A program made the position numbers and the translations under genes. From positions 8,082,345 through 8,146,344 of the forward strand of contig JAUPFV010000005.1 of NCBI GenBank assembly GCA_036936605.1: a stretch of 64,000 nucleotides of DNA. Reading direction: 5' to 3'. This DNA comes from Limnanthes douglasii subsp. nivea. Taxonomy: Eukaryota; Streptophyta; Magnoliopsida; Brassicales; Limnanthaceae. How positions within the stretch are numbered: the stretch's first letter is position 1; every line of letters begins with the position of its first letter. A model generated the notes under the pieces. It saw only the letters and a program-made list of their open reading frames with translations. It did not search any database and was not told where the DNA came from. Of the stretch, positions 34,968 to 46,870 are shown one piece after another.

Positions 34968-37925
34968 GAATTCCATATGTCTTCGGAACCTGAAATTGCA
35001 TCGCCTTATCATTTTGAAGATGATGTTATATATCCGGATCTCACCGACGTATTTACTATGCAAGTGTACTACACTAAATCTGAACTTACGGAATGAGTAT
35101 TAAGAAAGGGTCGAGAGTTGAAATATTCTATGATGGTAAGTAGGTACGACTCTGGAAATTATGGGAATACTCCTCGATTGTTTTATTCTTGTGAAAAATA
35201 TGGGAAACCAAGGTTAAAACAAAAGGCACTTAATGTGAAGAGAAGAAAGTCAAGTACGAAGAAAACAGATTGTCCGTTTCTACTAAGAGCTCATCCTTTT
35301 GACAATGATCTATGGTATTTGGTAGTTGCATGTGGTAGGCATAACCACCCTCCATCGGAATATTTAGAAGGTTGTCCTCAAGCAAGGAAACTAACTTCGG
35401 CCAAAGAAGATTTGGTGAAGAAATTATCAATACGCGGTGCCACTCCTCGAAACATTTTACCCGCTTTAAAGGATATTAATCCTCATAACGTGTCTAATAT
35501 GCATAACATTTACAATGTTAGACAAAAACATCGTACATTGGAAAAGTGCGGTCAATCACAACTTCAATATTTGTTGGGTAAGATGAAGGAGAAAAATTAC
35601 ATTGAATGGCATAGAACGGGAAGTGAAGGGTCTCAAATAATCACCGAATTAGTTTTTGCACACCCCACGTCTATCGATCTTCTTAGGACATTTTCGGAGG
35701 TCCTTATTATGGATAGTACGTATAAGACGACGAGATACAAGATGCCATTGTTCGAAATAGTTGGAGTTACTCCAACCAACATCACATTTGCGACTGCTTT
35801 TGTTTTTTTGAGTCACGAAAAGGTCGAAAATTACATGTGGGCATTGGAACGTTTACGGTTGCTCATGACGGAAAACCATTGTGCTTTACCTAATATTATG
35901 GTGACGGATAGGGAATTGGCATTAATGAAAGCATTTGACATTATATTTCTGAAAGTGACACACATGCTATGTAGATGGCACATTGAAAAAAACATCGCAA
36001 TGAAGACTAAAAAATATTTTACGGACGAAAATGTGTTCAACGGATTTCAAGCATCTTGAAATACAATTGTTTACTCGGACATCGTAAGCAAGTTATAATC
36101 AAACATCGAGTGTATAAAATAAGAGTACAAGGCATACCCCGAAGCCCTCGATTACGCTCAAATATGGCTCAAACCTCCTTACGGTGAAAAGTTTCTCTAT
36201 GCATACACTAACAAGTTGAAGCATTTCGGCAATAACACAACGAATCGGTAAGCTAAAATAGTTTTAATGCAATACAATTATGATAATATTTACTCATTTA
36301 AAATAAACATATGTTGTCATAGTAAATAATAGGGTAGAGAGTTCGCATTCAACCTTGAAACGGTATCTCGGGACGGGTTTGCTAACATTTGATGCATTTT
36401 GGGGTAGAGTTGATTCCTTACTAGAGATGCAACACATGAACATAAAAGCATCGCTTGAAAAATGTATGTTTTTCTCCCAATTTGAGTATGATGCTTGGAT
36501 ATTCGAGGTTATTAGACGTTCCATAACAGAATTTGCTCTTAAAATTATGAAAGAGCAATACGATAGGGCGAAACAAATAGGGAATGATAAAGCGGAATGC
36601 TGTTGTGTTATTAGAAGCACTCATGGTTTGCCATGCGCATGCGAGGTCGGTTTATTAATAATGCAAAACCGTATGTTTGATCCAAGTATGGTCGGCAAGA
36701 GGTGGACAACGTTAAGGATTATGAAGCACAATGCGTATAAAGAAGATGATTTCATGGATGAAGAAATAACAACTATTGGTTCCCTAATCCGTGGGTACGA
36801 TCGCGATCGCCGACTACATATCATAAGGAAAACCGAGAAGTTCTAGAACCGAGAAGATCCAACGCCATTCCACCCGTAGAAAAAGCTAAAACTAAAGGTA
36901 GAGATAGTAAACGTGCTAAAGACAATTCAACGAAGAAGGAATCATCGGGATTCGAACATGCGCAGCTAGGCAACGGTTTGAACACATCGTACGTAAGTGA
37001 TATTTCCCCGGCTTCAATCCAAGACACCGTTCGATCATTAATGAGTGAAACAAAGAGTACACCAAATGTTCCAAAGAAGGCTACAGCAAGTGCACCAAAG
37101 AGTACCAAGAATCGTAATACTCCTACAAATATCAAGTCTCGGGAGGCAAAAACGCCAAATGATACGACAATATTTTTGCAACATCTCCCCATATATTTAC
37201 GTCCATTCATCTCCGAATGAAAAAATATAGGCTTGGATGGTCATTGTCGTTTTAGAGTCGTCGCCCATGGACTTTTTTATGATGAAAATGTCTGGCCGCA
37301 TGTTAGGACCTCACTAAAAGAATAAATCTTATCGGACCGACCTCTCTATGACAAACTTTACGGTGGACGTGAAAGGTTTGATGCAGAACTACGTTGCCTA
37401 GATTGCTATGCCATGATTTCCCCCTATAGCAATTGGATGATAATTCCGGATATTTGTTATGTGATTGCTAATGCTTTCAAATGCATTATATATACAATTT
37501 ACAACGACATTACTAATACGTTTGTACCGCTAAAAGGTGTTCCGCCCCTTATGAACGAAAGAAAAGAGATTGGCATCGCACACGTCCATGGCAATCATTA
37601 CATTAGCGTACGAGTACCTTTCAATCTACTAGTATTTTTGCAAACATAATTTAATACTAGTTGTCTAATTGATTTTGTTTTTAAAGGTTACCATATCTCC
37701 CGGTGGACCGTTGCCATTAGTTTATCCAACGTATATGAAACACGTTTCCGAATAAGTTAAAGCGTGGTTTCCTCCCTTGCAAAGAAGGATTGCGTCCTTT
37801 GTTGGTATCCAACCTCCAAAACCTCCTACTACCCATGAACCACAAGTGGTGGATTTAACGATTGATTGAATCTAGGGACGAAAATGTTATGTTAATGTTT
37901 GTAATGTACTCAACTTCAATATCAT

Positions 37926-39668
37926 TCAAATGTTTGGATTAGGAACTACGTACCATAGATTTTGACGAACCCAATCATCATAATTCGGAACGGTAATACT
38001 TATTCCATTACCTTCCTCGATAAGAGTTCCTCTTTCGTCCGGTGGTATTGTGTGTTCGTACCGATCTTCCCAAACATCATTTTTAAAGTCGATCATTGTA
38101 TTCGACAAGCGACCGTGCCTAGGAGCAAGCTTTGCAAATAGATCTCCAAATTCTTGGATGTATCCAAACTGACGGACAACTCTAAGTGGTTGGTACGACT
38201 CCATTTTGTCCATAAATTTCAACCCACCGGTGAACCACGCAAGCTCGTGGAGGGGTTTCAACATCCGAAAATACTCGTACGGCTGAAAAATAACCTGAAA
38301 TAGACAACAACAAAACACGAAACACGATACATGAAGCCATACTTCAAAAATATAATCCGATAAATTAAGTTAGGATATAAACATACCGTATATATGTCTA
38401 ATCGGTCAAGTGTCAATCTATATGATTGAAGATGATCTCCAAACTCTTCTATCGAGTGTGACCGTTTGGGTATTGCCCACGTACGAATGTGCGGTATATA
38501 TGGATAGAATCCCTCCGAATGAGGTGGCTGAAAGCGAGTGAAATGGTCAAAAATCCAGCATTCGAGTAGTTGTACGAATCCACTCATCGTCTTCGTAGAA
38601 TGTTTGGAAGCCATACGTAACCCACTATAAAGCTCCGTAAGGATATGCATCACCCATGCATACGATCCCAACGAATCAATGTCATCGAGCACGTGTAACC
38701 AATCCGCTTTCACGTAGTAACCGCTTTTGTCTACAAATAGACAAGACCCAAAGAGATAAAGTAAGTAGGCTTTCGCACAACGGAGAACATCGATCCTCAT
38801 TAATCGACCTACGTCTTGAAAACGCTCGTCGGAGAAGCGTTCCCGTAGCCAAGTTAACCGTAGACCGATACCTTTACACGGTTCGAGCTCCGCTAAAACT
38901 TCCCCGTATGGCACACCGAGAACATCTTGTATCAGCTTTGCACGTTCCTCTACACTGTTACTTCTACGCACCTCTAACAATCTACCGCATATCGGTAACC
39001 CAGTGATGATAGCCACATCGTCTAAAGTGACAGTCATCTCACCAAAAGAGAAGTGAAATGATGTCGTCTCATGATGCCACCGTTGTACGAAAGCGGCTAC
39101 CAAAGGTACCTCGGTACTCCAACGATGGAGGGCAACCAACAATGGTCCAAAAGGGTTTGACTCGACAACCTCACGCACACTAGTTTGGTTGATCAGCTTC
39201 CCACGATTGACCGCATTTTCGGCGGCGAAAAACCGCAAAAGACGTCCGCCTCTTTCCTAATACATTAAAGTGAAATGTTATTATAGAAAAACAAAATTAA
39301 CCCATTATATTCTAGATTACTTACTCGGCCATGGTAAACATGGTACGCCGTATGGTTTGTAAAACCTTTGTAGAATCGGATGTGCGGAAAGCGTGCTAAG
39401 AATGATTCTTTCTCGGCTGCTAACGTTGATTCGTGATTACGTTGCCCAGTTTCTTAATCCTCCGATTCTGATTGAGGTATAACTATAGGAGATGGTTCTC
39501 TCCTTGCATCGCGCCTAGTACGTCTCACCGAACGGGACGAAGGATCGGGGGCAACAATTTGAAGAGGTTACGGCGTCTCAACGATATCCGAATCGTTTCC
39601 GGCATTCAGAGCGGATGATGAAGAGCCGCGCAAAAATCTCTTGAATAGTTTCTTGGTCCCATACTACA
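37926..39668 (-). pseudogene. Plant mobile domain (PMD, MAIN/PP7-long-form-like) protein
   Basis: Inferred - strand exons: 39325 to about 39668, 38397-39256 and 37926-38294, with GT/AG introns. The frame joins ...HGR to ERGGRLLRFF and ...LDIYT to VIFQPYEYFR. PMD landmarks: VALHRWSTEVPLVAAFVQRW, MTVTLDDVAIITGLPICGR, RLTWLRERF, AYLLYLFGSCLFVDK, WIFDHFTRF and RTWAIPKR. The family is described as a plant-specific domain found in MAIN/MAIL proteins and in transposons. The N-terminal part is basic and low-complexity (KKLFKRFLRG, RRTRRDARRE) with two in-frame stops near 39567 and 39454. A 5' exon near 40190-40235 is possible but unproven. The domain core itself is open, so it is less damaged than the transposase. 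Confidence 0.85.
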
Positions 39669-39852
39669 AACATAAAACAATATCACATCACATAAAACAG
39701 TATTTACAATGTAAAACATTTCAAACCACAAAAATCACATCACATGCGGCTGTTACTTGGTCCTATACTGCAAACATAAAACAATATCACATCACGTAAA
39801 ACAATATCTACAATGTAAAACATTTCAAACCACAAAAATCACATCACATGAA
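39651..39852. repeat. 102-bp tandem duplication at the PMD 5' intron edge
   Basis: Two units (about 39651 and 39753), each running CTTGGTCC-ATACT-CAAACATAAAAC to CAAAAATCACATCACATG, with few differences. It duplicates the predicted splice acceptor of the PMD gene (TTTGTAG on the - strand). Confidence 0.9.
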
Positions 39853-39869
39853 ATTTATTTTCTGCTAGC

Positions 39870-39908
39870 AGCAGCTGATTCCGAGTGGCCTTCTCGGAAT
39901 CAGCTGCT
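39870..39908. repeat. Fifth hairpin of the MULE family
   Basis: Perfect 16-bp stem AGCAGCTGATTCCGAG with its complement, loop TGGCCTT. Same core as the four hairpins at 34.7-34.9 kb and placed symmetrically near the other end of the element, upstream of the PMD coding region. Confidence 0.95.
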
Positions 39909-39950
39909 CTGGGAAGAAAAAAAAAATCAGAACAGTTATATATCCCAAGT

Positions 39951-40135
39951 AGAAACCCTAATCGATTCTAACAAAGAAATTAAACCCCAATTGAAACCCT
40001 AATCGAATCTAACAACAACGAAAAATCCTAATCGATTCTAACAAAGAAATCAAACCCCAATCGAAACCCTAATCGAATCTAACATAGAAATCTAACAAAA
40101 ACGAAACCCTAATCGATTCTAACAACAAAACCTAT
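39951..40135. repeat. Degenerate tandem repeat with telobox motifs
   Basis: Units of about 41-60 bp built from GAAACCCTAATCGATTCTAAC and AAGAAATCAAACCCCAA. Exact AAACCCTAA occurs at 39953, 39994, 40054 and 40104. It lies upstream of the PMD gene, where teloboxes are known plant promoter elements. Confidence 0.85.
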
Positions 40136-40478
40136 CAACAATACCACCATCTTACTCAAAAAATGAAGAAAAAGAATAAACTAGAGAAATTATACCTTCT
40201 CCAAGGGCTTCTCTCTCTTGGATGTTGCTTTGTAAGTAGGTGCTGAAAAAAAAGTGGGTAGAAGGAAAGGATAATGGGTATGTTGCTGAAAAATGAATGT
40301 AAGGTGGTGCTGAAAAAAGAATGGGTAGAATAGTTTAGTTAGGGTTTTTTTCTTTTAATTGGGTGAATGGGTAGGGATAATAGGTGAAGGTAAGTAGAAT
40401 AATAGGTGAAGGTAGAATAAATGGGTAGAAGGGCAAATGTGTATTTTCTTTTATGGAGGAAATAACAACATGGGCCTT

Positions 40479-40529
40479 TTTCAAATTATGGAGGAAATAA
40501 TAATTTCCATGGAGGAAATAGCTTTGACC
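40479..40529 (-). repeat. MULE right terminal inverted repeat
   Basis: Reverse complement matches the left TIR. A further TTATTTCCTCCATAA-like word lies just inside at about 40450-40465. Confidence 0.95.
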
Positions 40530-43345
40530 TTTAAAAAATATGTTCGATTTGTGAACACACATGCAATTTGATTGCGAAATTAGTCTGAAAAATACAATTA
40601 TATTTCAGTTACGGAATTACGTATAATTTAATTGTAAAAAAACAAATGTGTTTCAGTTACGAATTACGTGTAATTTCATTGCGAAAATAACAACAACTAA
40701 ATGAACGATAAAATTACCTGATAAAATAAAATGATATAATTTGTATCATATATTATATATTATTGGTAAATAATATGTGTAGCTAAATATAACTAAAAAA
40801 TAATGGTATCATACTAATATTTTGTTAATAATTTAAATATTTAACACGCTATTTGTTCTGTACCAATTATTTTTAAAGGTATGTTTACCTGAGATTGAGT
40901 TTATGTATAGTGGCTCTTTTGTACATAAACTCAATCATATCCTATAGGCTATAAACGTGGATATAGTGGCTCTCTTTAAAGTGATTTAAAAAACCGGCGG
41001 ATGCTAAAAAATCACTTAGATTTATTGACATAAATATTTATCCATTTTTTAAATAACTATTAAGAAATAGAAACAGCTCTAATTTGTTTTATGTTGGTTT
41101 GGTTTTTTCATTTTTTATTTTAATTTATTATAGCAATATGTTTTATATAATTTTTCAATTTTTTAAATACAATATTTGCTTTTTTGTTATTTGTAGTTTG
41201 TTTTTTTAGTTTATATTTATGAACTTTAACTCTTTTATTTTTCTTTATTAAAATTTTAATATCAACGTAGTTGCAATGTATTTGTGATGTTTTGTTTTAT
41301 TTATATATAAAAAAATCATTATTTATATATTTATGTATTTAAAATTTATAATAAATAAAAAATTATTATCAACACTAACTATTAAAATAAAATAAATTAT
41401 ATTATTTTTCAAATTATAAATTTAAACACCAAAATTTGAGGTATTGTTTGGAGTTAGACGTGGTTTTTGTTTTATAAAATTCTAAAAATAGCGTAAATTA
41501 AAAAAAAAAGTTATACACAAAATTTACAAAATAATGTCGACCTATATTTGTGGTCTATACAATTGAAGAACGTTGAATTTAAGTTTCTTTTTATGTTTAA
41601 TTTAAATAAAATTATTTAATTAAAATCTGATTATGTTCGTAGACAATTTTCAGATAGTGTTTGAATCTAAATTCTGAAATCAAATTTTGTTTTATCTTAA
41701 AAAAAAATATTTTGAAAGAATATTTTTAAATTTATATCATATCATATTTACTTAAAAATTAGCTTAAACATTATTAAAAATATGTATTTATAAAAGACTA
41801 TGGATGATTTTTAACATCTTATAATTATTTTATATAATTTATCATAATACAGTTTTAAAATTAATAAACATATAAATTTAACTTATATAAAAAAGTAAAG
41901 GGTGGTTAACAAACATTTTCCAAAAACAAATCAAAATTAATAATAGTGAAATCTCATGCATCTAATACTACTCTTTGTCAAAAATTAATAAAATTGTAGT
42001 GTAATAATTATTAGTTAGAATTAGATTATTGGATAAAATATCTATGATGTGATGGTTTATATCATGTTAAATCATTGGTCATATCTACTGCATATATAAA
42101 TGTTGATCAGATGTTAGTAAATTGCAAACAAATCAAAATCACTGATAACGGCTGCTATGAGTTATTTGGTGGTTTTCTTACGCCACAAAATAATCTACTA
42201 TTATACATAGTATATGAGATTAGTAACAAAGGAATCTCGTGCATTCAAAATATTTGAGAAAAATTTAATAAAATTAAAATTGTTCTTCGTTGGAGTTGGG
42301 TTATTGGAAGAAACGGTTGTGATATGATGGTTTATATAAATGTTTATTATTTATAGATAGGTTCATCCAACATTAAATTTATTAATTAATAATTATTCAT
42401 AATTTGATAAAATACCGATAACAATTTTATGATAATTTAGAAATGATATATAAATATTTGGTAGTCCAAATATATTTTAAATATTCTTTTATTTGGTTGG
42501 TTTTGCTTTTTAAGGTGAATAAAATTAGATCCATAAAATATATATTTTGATTTTTTTTATTTTTTGAGTTGTGTAATCACATGTAATTGGGTAGGGAAAT
42601 AAATCTGGAAAACAATAATTGTGTTACAGTTGCGAAATTATGTGTAATTTAGTTGTTAATAAACAATTGTGTTCTACTTGCAAAATTACGTGTAATTTTG
42701 TTACTAAAAATAAATTTGTTCCGGTTGCAAAATTATATGCAAATGTGCTACGTAAATAAGAAGAAATAATCGAAGAAATATGATTTGGGTTGCTAAGAAG
42801 CCTGATTGTATGAAATAAAAACAAAAAACAACTTGTTTTTTTGTGAAAATAAGTGTTAATTAGGTATGTAACATCTAACTTTTTGTAATTACAAAAATAT
42901 GTTCTTTTTTGTGCTCAATTTTTTTTAAAAATATATTATGTTTTAGTTGCAGATTTCCGTGTAATTTGGTTACTAAAAAATGTATTCCAGTTATAAAATA
43001 ACGTGCAAATGCGTCGTGTAAGTAAGAAGAAAATAGTTATAGGATGAGAAAATAAGTGTTAATTGAGTATGAAACATCTAACTTTAGTGTAGTTGTGAAT
43101 ATATATATTGAAAAAAAATTAGAATGTGTTCGAGTTATGGTAACACGTGCAATTTGGTTGCGAAATTAGTCTTGAAAAAACAATTGTGTTTCAATTGCAA
43201 AATTACGTGTAATTTGGTTGCTAAAAACAAATGTGTTCCAGCTACAAAATTATGTGTAATTTGATTGCGAAAATAAGAATAAAAAATCTTTTAAAAATAT
43301 AATAGATTTTGTGTTGTTCGTCTTAAAAGATAAAAATATTTTTTC
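40530..43345. repeat. Array segment B, rest of module B1 and module B2
   Basis: Continues the module interrupted by the MULE (TATGTTCGATTTGTGAACACA is equivalent to 25530 in A1 and 49082 in C). Module B2 begins at about 41431, and its landmark order matches A2. No coding sequence. Confidence 0.87.
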
Positions 43346-44700
43346 TTAATCTTGGATTAAAAATATATAAAGTTTTGAGAATTAAAAATAACTAATTGTT
43401 AAACATGTAACTTTTAAAAATATTGCTAAAAATATTGATGCTTGCAAATCCAAAATGACTATCGATAATTTATATCAATAATTCTATCTAAATAAAAAAA
43501 CTGATAATAATAACTCTAGACCAATCTAAAGTTTAATTAAAATAAAAGAAAATATCAAAATTATAAAAATACACGAATTATTAAATATATTATAAAATAA
43601 AATTATATAAAATAACTCTAGACCAATTGGGATATAAACGTATATAATTTATCAATAAGTCCACCGTCAAATAGGTTTTGTCTAAATCTACCAAAATATG
43701 ATTTTATTTACCCACTAGTCCAAATTTAATTTTTAAATACAACTTTATCCTAAATGAGTTTGACAATGTGACAAGGAGAGTTTGAGGAGAAATAGAAATA
43801 ACTGATTTTGAAATTAAGACCAAATGTTTTGATTTGGGATTGCAATTGTTTTGTTTTTACGATAATTGAGTTTTTTTCAAATGAACCGTATCTATTTGTA
43901 AAATGGATCCGTTGTGGTATGAGTGGGTAACTAAAATAAAATTAGACACAATACGTAAGTCTTTTTTAAAATATTTAGTATGGTGGCCGATTTGTACCAA
44001 TTATTTTCTTATGATAGACTCTAGGTTTTTCTTTAATGTCGAAAAGAGGCACTAATATTAATGGATAGTTGCAGGTTAATGGTAAAAATACTCCTATAAT
44101 TGATTGAAAAATACTTAAACTTATTAATATAACCTTTACTCATTTTTTAATGTTCAAAGAAACTCGTCAGTAATCTATATGATAAGATTTTATTGAAACC
44201 GTACATATTTGTATTGGATCTGTATTATCTAACACATCATAACTAACCTATTTTCAAATTATTTAAAAAATTTACTAGTAATAGTTTTTGGATAATGAAG
44301 TATATTAAATAAATAAATAATCTATATAAATATAAAAAAAAACATATTCTCGTAACAAATTAAACCAATCCGACATGAAACTGTAGATATATGGTTATTT
44401 TAAAAACATTAAAAGATTGATAGAAGTTCCATGTCAATAAGTTTTTATGAATTAAAGTATCATTTTATATATGATAAAGTAAATGTAGACATAAAAGTAG
44501 ATGAATTGTTGCACTAGTTTATTAGTGAAGGTAATGAGATTGAATGTATTAACTATAATCATGACTAGGATTGACTGTATTGATTATAGTCATAGTTAGC
44601 TCTAGCTAATATATATATATATATATATATAGTAGTGTTCTTATTGAAAATATATATCATTTTATCAAATCAAAATTCTCATTTAAAAAAATGAGATATT
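43346..44700. repeat. Segment B spacer between modules and copia fragment
   Basis: Homologous throughout to 51345-52750 in segment C (for example AAAAATATATAAAGTTTTGAG and AAACATGTAACTTTTAAAAATATT). Part of it is presumably the 5' LTR of the copia fragment, since a PBS follows it in segment C. No gene. Confidence 0.75.
44609..44631. repeat. (TA)n microsatellite
   Basis: Short TA run. The homologous run in segment C (52626-52665) is much longer. Confidence 0.9.
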
Positions 44701-44739
44701 CTGCATTGGGGATTGTGATTCTTACATGCTCCAATGAGA

Positions 44740-46870
44740 GATCCAAGCCACCAACTCAAAGGGTTCCGGATCAGAGAACAAAACTATCGATCCCTCTAAT
44801 CTATTCTACATTTATCATTCCGACCAACCATATCATTTCTTGGTTCCCATAAATCAAGCAGTCTAGATTACGCGTCATGAAGCAAGGTAGTTGTACATGC
44901 CATGCATGCAAAAAAAAGATTGGTTTCGTTGACGGTTTTGCCAGAGAACCACCACATGAGAATGAACATCTTCTGTTTGAGCAACAGAACCAATGCAATA
45001 AAATTATAATTTATTGGTTGGCTCATATTGTTGAATCAGACATTGTTGAAGGGCTTATCCATACCAAGACAACACACAAAGTATGGGTTAACTTGTGCGA
45101 CCAATTCTCTTAAAAGAATGCTTCATTCTTGTTTCATATACAAAAATCAATCGATATCATATCACAAGGCACAATGAAAGTAGCTACATATTTTACTAAG
45201 ATAAATGCATTATAGGACGAGCTCGAGATATATCGTTCTCTAATGACTCGTAATCAACTACAAGCACACCTCGAATAGAGAGAGGAAGATCGTCTTATGC
45301 AATTTTTGATGGGTTTGCATGAATATTACAAGGCGGTGAGGTCCAATATGTTGATGATATCACATGATAATCCAAAAATAAAATCAATGACATGTATCTT
45401 ATTAGCCAATTGAAAACTTCTCCATAGGAGTTGTAGTTCCCGAAAAAAATAAAATTCAAAGCATAAAATATGTGACAATTGTAATAGATCCAGATATATC
45501 ATAGATGTATGTCGGGATCCCAGACTTTATTGTATGTATTGTGATAAGAGGGGTCGCACAGATTATAGATGTCGATTGGAAAAATAGAAACAATAACAAG
45601 TCAGGATAATTTTGAGGACAGAAATATTCAGTTCGTGGCAATCAACATTTGGCGAATACAATAGAATCTAATGACTTTATCGAGTTCTAATATTACTAGC
45701 ATTGTTTGGGGGTTCACTACAGAATAAATGCAACAATTAGCCCAAGTAATTAGTGCACTAAGTCACAATAATTCTAGTAATGTTGATGCATATGTGAATG
45801 CTGCGGGTTTGATTTAATCCACTATTGTGTCTCTTAGTTCTAGTGGTACAAGTCATTGGATTTCAGATACTAGCACCACATATCATATTGTCATTCACAT
45901 ATCACTTTTAACCGATCTCAATCATTCCACTATTATCAACGCTAATTTACCAAATGGTGCAACACCACAAATCACTCATATTGGCACAATTAGTTTTAAT
46001 TTAAAATTAACCCTTACAGATGTATTGTTCGTACCAACTAATAAATTTAGATTTATTTTCAGCTAGCAAACTCATCAAATATAAGAATTGTTGCATCGTT
46101 CTTTCTTAACTATTGTATTTTACAAGACTTGGTTTCAGAAAAAATGATTGGCTCGGGTAAACAACGTGGTGGTATATACTATATACAACCAAATAAATCG
46201 GCTATCTATTTAGTGTCGCAAACATGTGACCTATGACACTTATTCCTAGGCCATCCATCCTTGTCTCATTTTAAGTTACTTTTGCATTTGCTTTCATGTA
46301 TTCACAAATAGTTATAAAATAATGTACAATTTTCCCACAAACAAAACAAACACGGCTGTCTTTCCCAAAAGCCCAATAAATATAAAATTCCATTTCTCCT
46401 TATTATATTGTGACGTATGAGATCCTCACAAAGTTCATTCATATACTGGTTAACGTTTTCCCTTATAATTATTAACGATTTTACTCGATGCACATGGACT
46501 TTTCTTATTTATTATAAATAAAAAACATAATATTTATTAACTAGTTTTGTGCAATTCGTCGAAACCCAATTTCAAACGCATTTCCAAACCATCAGAGTGA
46601 ATAATGGTACTAAATTTCTTTTTTTCATATTTTTTTCGAAACAAAGACATTAAAATTCAAAATTCTTGTGTTTACACCCCATAACAAAACAGAGTTGTCG
46701 AACAAAAACATCCATATATTTCAAATGGTACTCATTCTTTCATGTTTCAATCAAATGTGTTACTTGAATTTTGAGAGGATTGTGTTTTAACAACCATTTA
46801 TTTAATAAACCGCATTCATACTCCTTTAGTATCAAATAAATCCCCATTGATAGGATTTTATTTTACCATG
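44740..46870 (+). mobile_element. Copia gag to integrase fragment, copy 1
   Basis: Translation gives an N-terminal copia gag domain (NPFYIYHSDQPYHFLVPI, then KKKIGFVDGF, VWVNLCDQFS, YFTKINALW*DELE) at 44790-45420. Two CCHC-like knuckles (CDNCNRSRY, YCDKRG) are at 45470-45580. A protease-like SHWISDTSTTYHI is at 45850-45890, LWHLFLGHPS near 46230, and integrase words to 46860. Reverse transcriptase is absent. Stops and frameshifts are many. The PBS region present in copy 2 is deleted here. Confidence 0.88.

Larger units (their letters stand above)
34581..37869 (+). pseudogene. MULE transposase fused to OTU-like cysteine protease
   Basis: Inferred exons: 34581-34637 (MENQESHSMQENSSEAPDK), 34968-36247, 36333-37607 and 37687-37869, with GT/AG introns. 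The N-terminal DNA-binding FAR1/WRKY-GCM1-like region (CEKYGKP...CPF...HNHPPS) is at about 35180-35355. The MULE DDE core has IMDSTYKT (35707), VTDRELALMKA (35901) and a LCRWHIEKN block (35969), with a SWIM-like CxCx(n)CxC/H region (STHGLPCACEVG) at 36615. The C-terminal OTU domain has DGHCRFR (37232, catalytic Asp/Cys) and HGNHYI (37588, His). The tail is VVDLTID. Lesions: TGA at 35096 and 36057 (both where Trp is expected), a stop and frame changes near 36080-36120, a frameshift near 36838, and stops at 37218 and 37323. One fusion protein of about 1000 aa is inferred for the intact family. Confidence 0.9.
34320..40529 (+). mobile_element. Mutator-like element (MULE) with OTU protease and PMD gene
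   Basis: A 6210-bp element. The TIRs are 34320-34370 and 40479-40529. Their outer ends read GGCCAAAGCTATTT and GGTCAAAGCTATTT and match over 51 bp with two mismatches. The flanks carry TTTAAAAA on both sides (34312-34319 and 40530-40537), an 8-9-bp target duplication as expected for Mutator. The homologous array segment C at about 49064-49085 has a single uninterrupted AACTTTTAAAAAATTATG site, i.e. the empty site. The element carries a transposase-OTU gene (+) and a convergent PMD gene (-) whose stops lie 57 bases apart, plus subterminal hairpins. Both genes have lesions. Confidence 0.95.

Noticed and set aside
36294..37210. - strand frames opposite the transposase
   Set aside because: Antisense shadows; the + strand carries the recognisable MULE C-terminal region and linker.
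39951..40135. Telomeric repeat or interstitial telomere
   Set aside because: CCCTAA occurs once per unit of 40-60 bp, not as uninterrupted tandem heptamers.
42624..42824. - strand frame with repeated YNFATGT-like peptide (also 48806-49051 and 50584-50808)
   Set aside because: The sub-monomer repeat read in one frame; different copies are interrupted at different places and no family is recognised.
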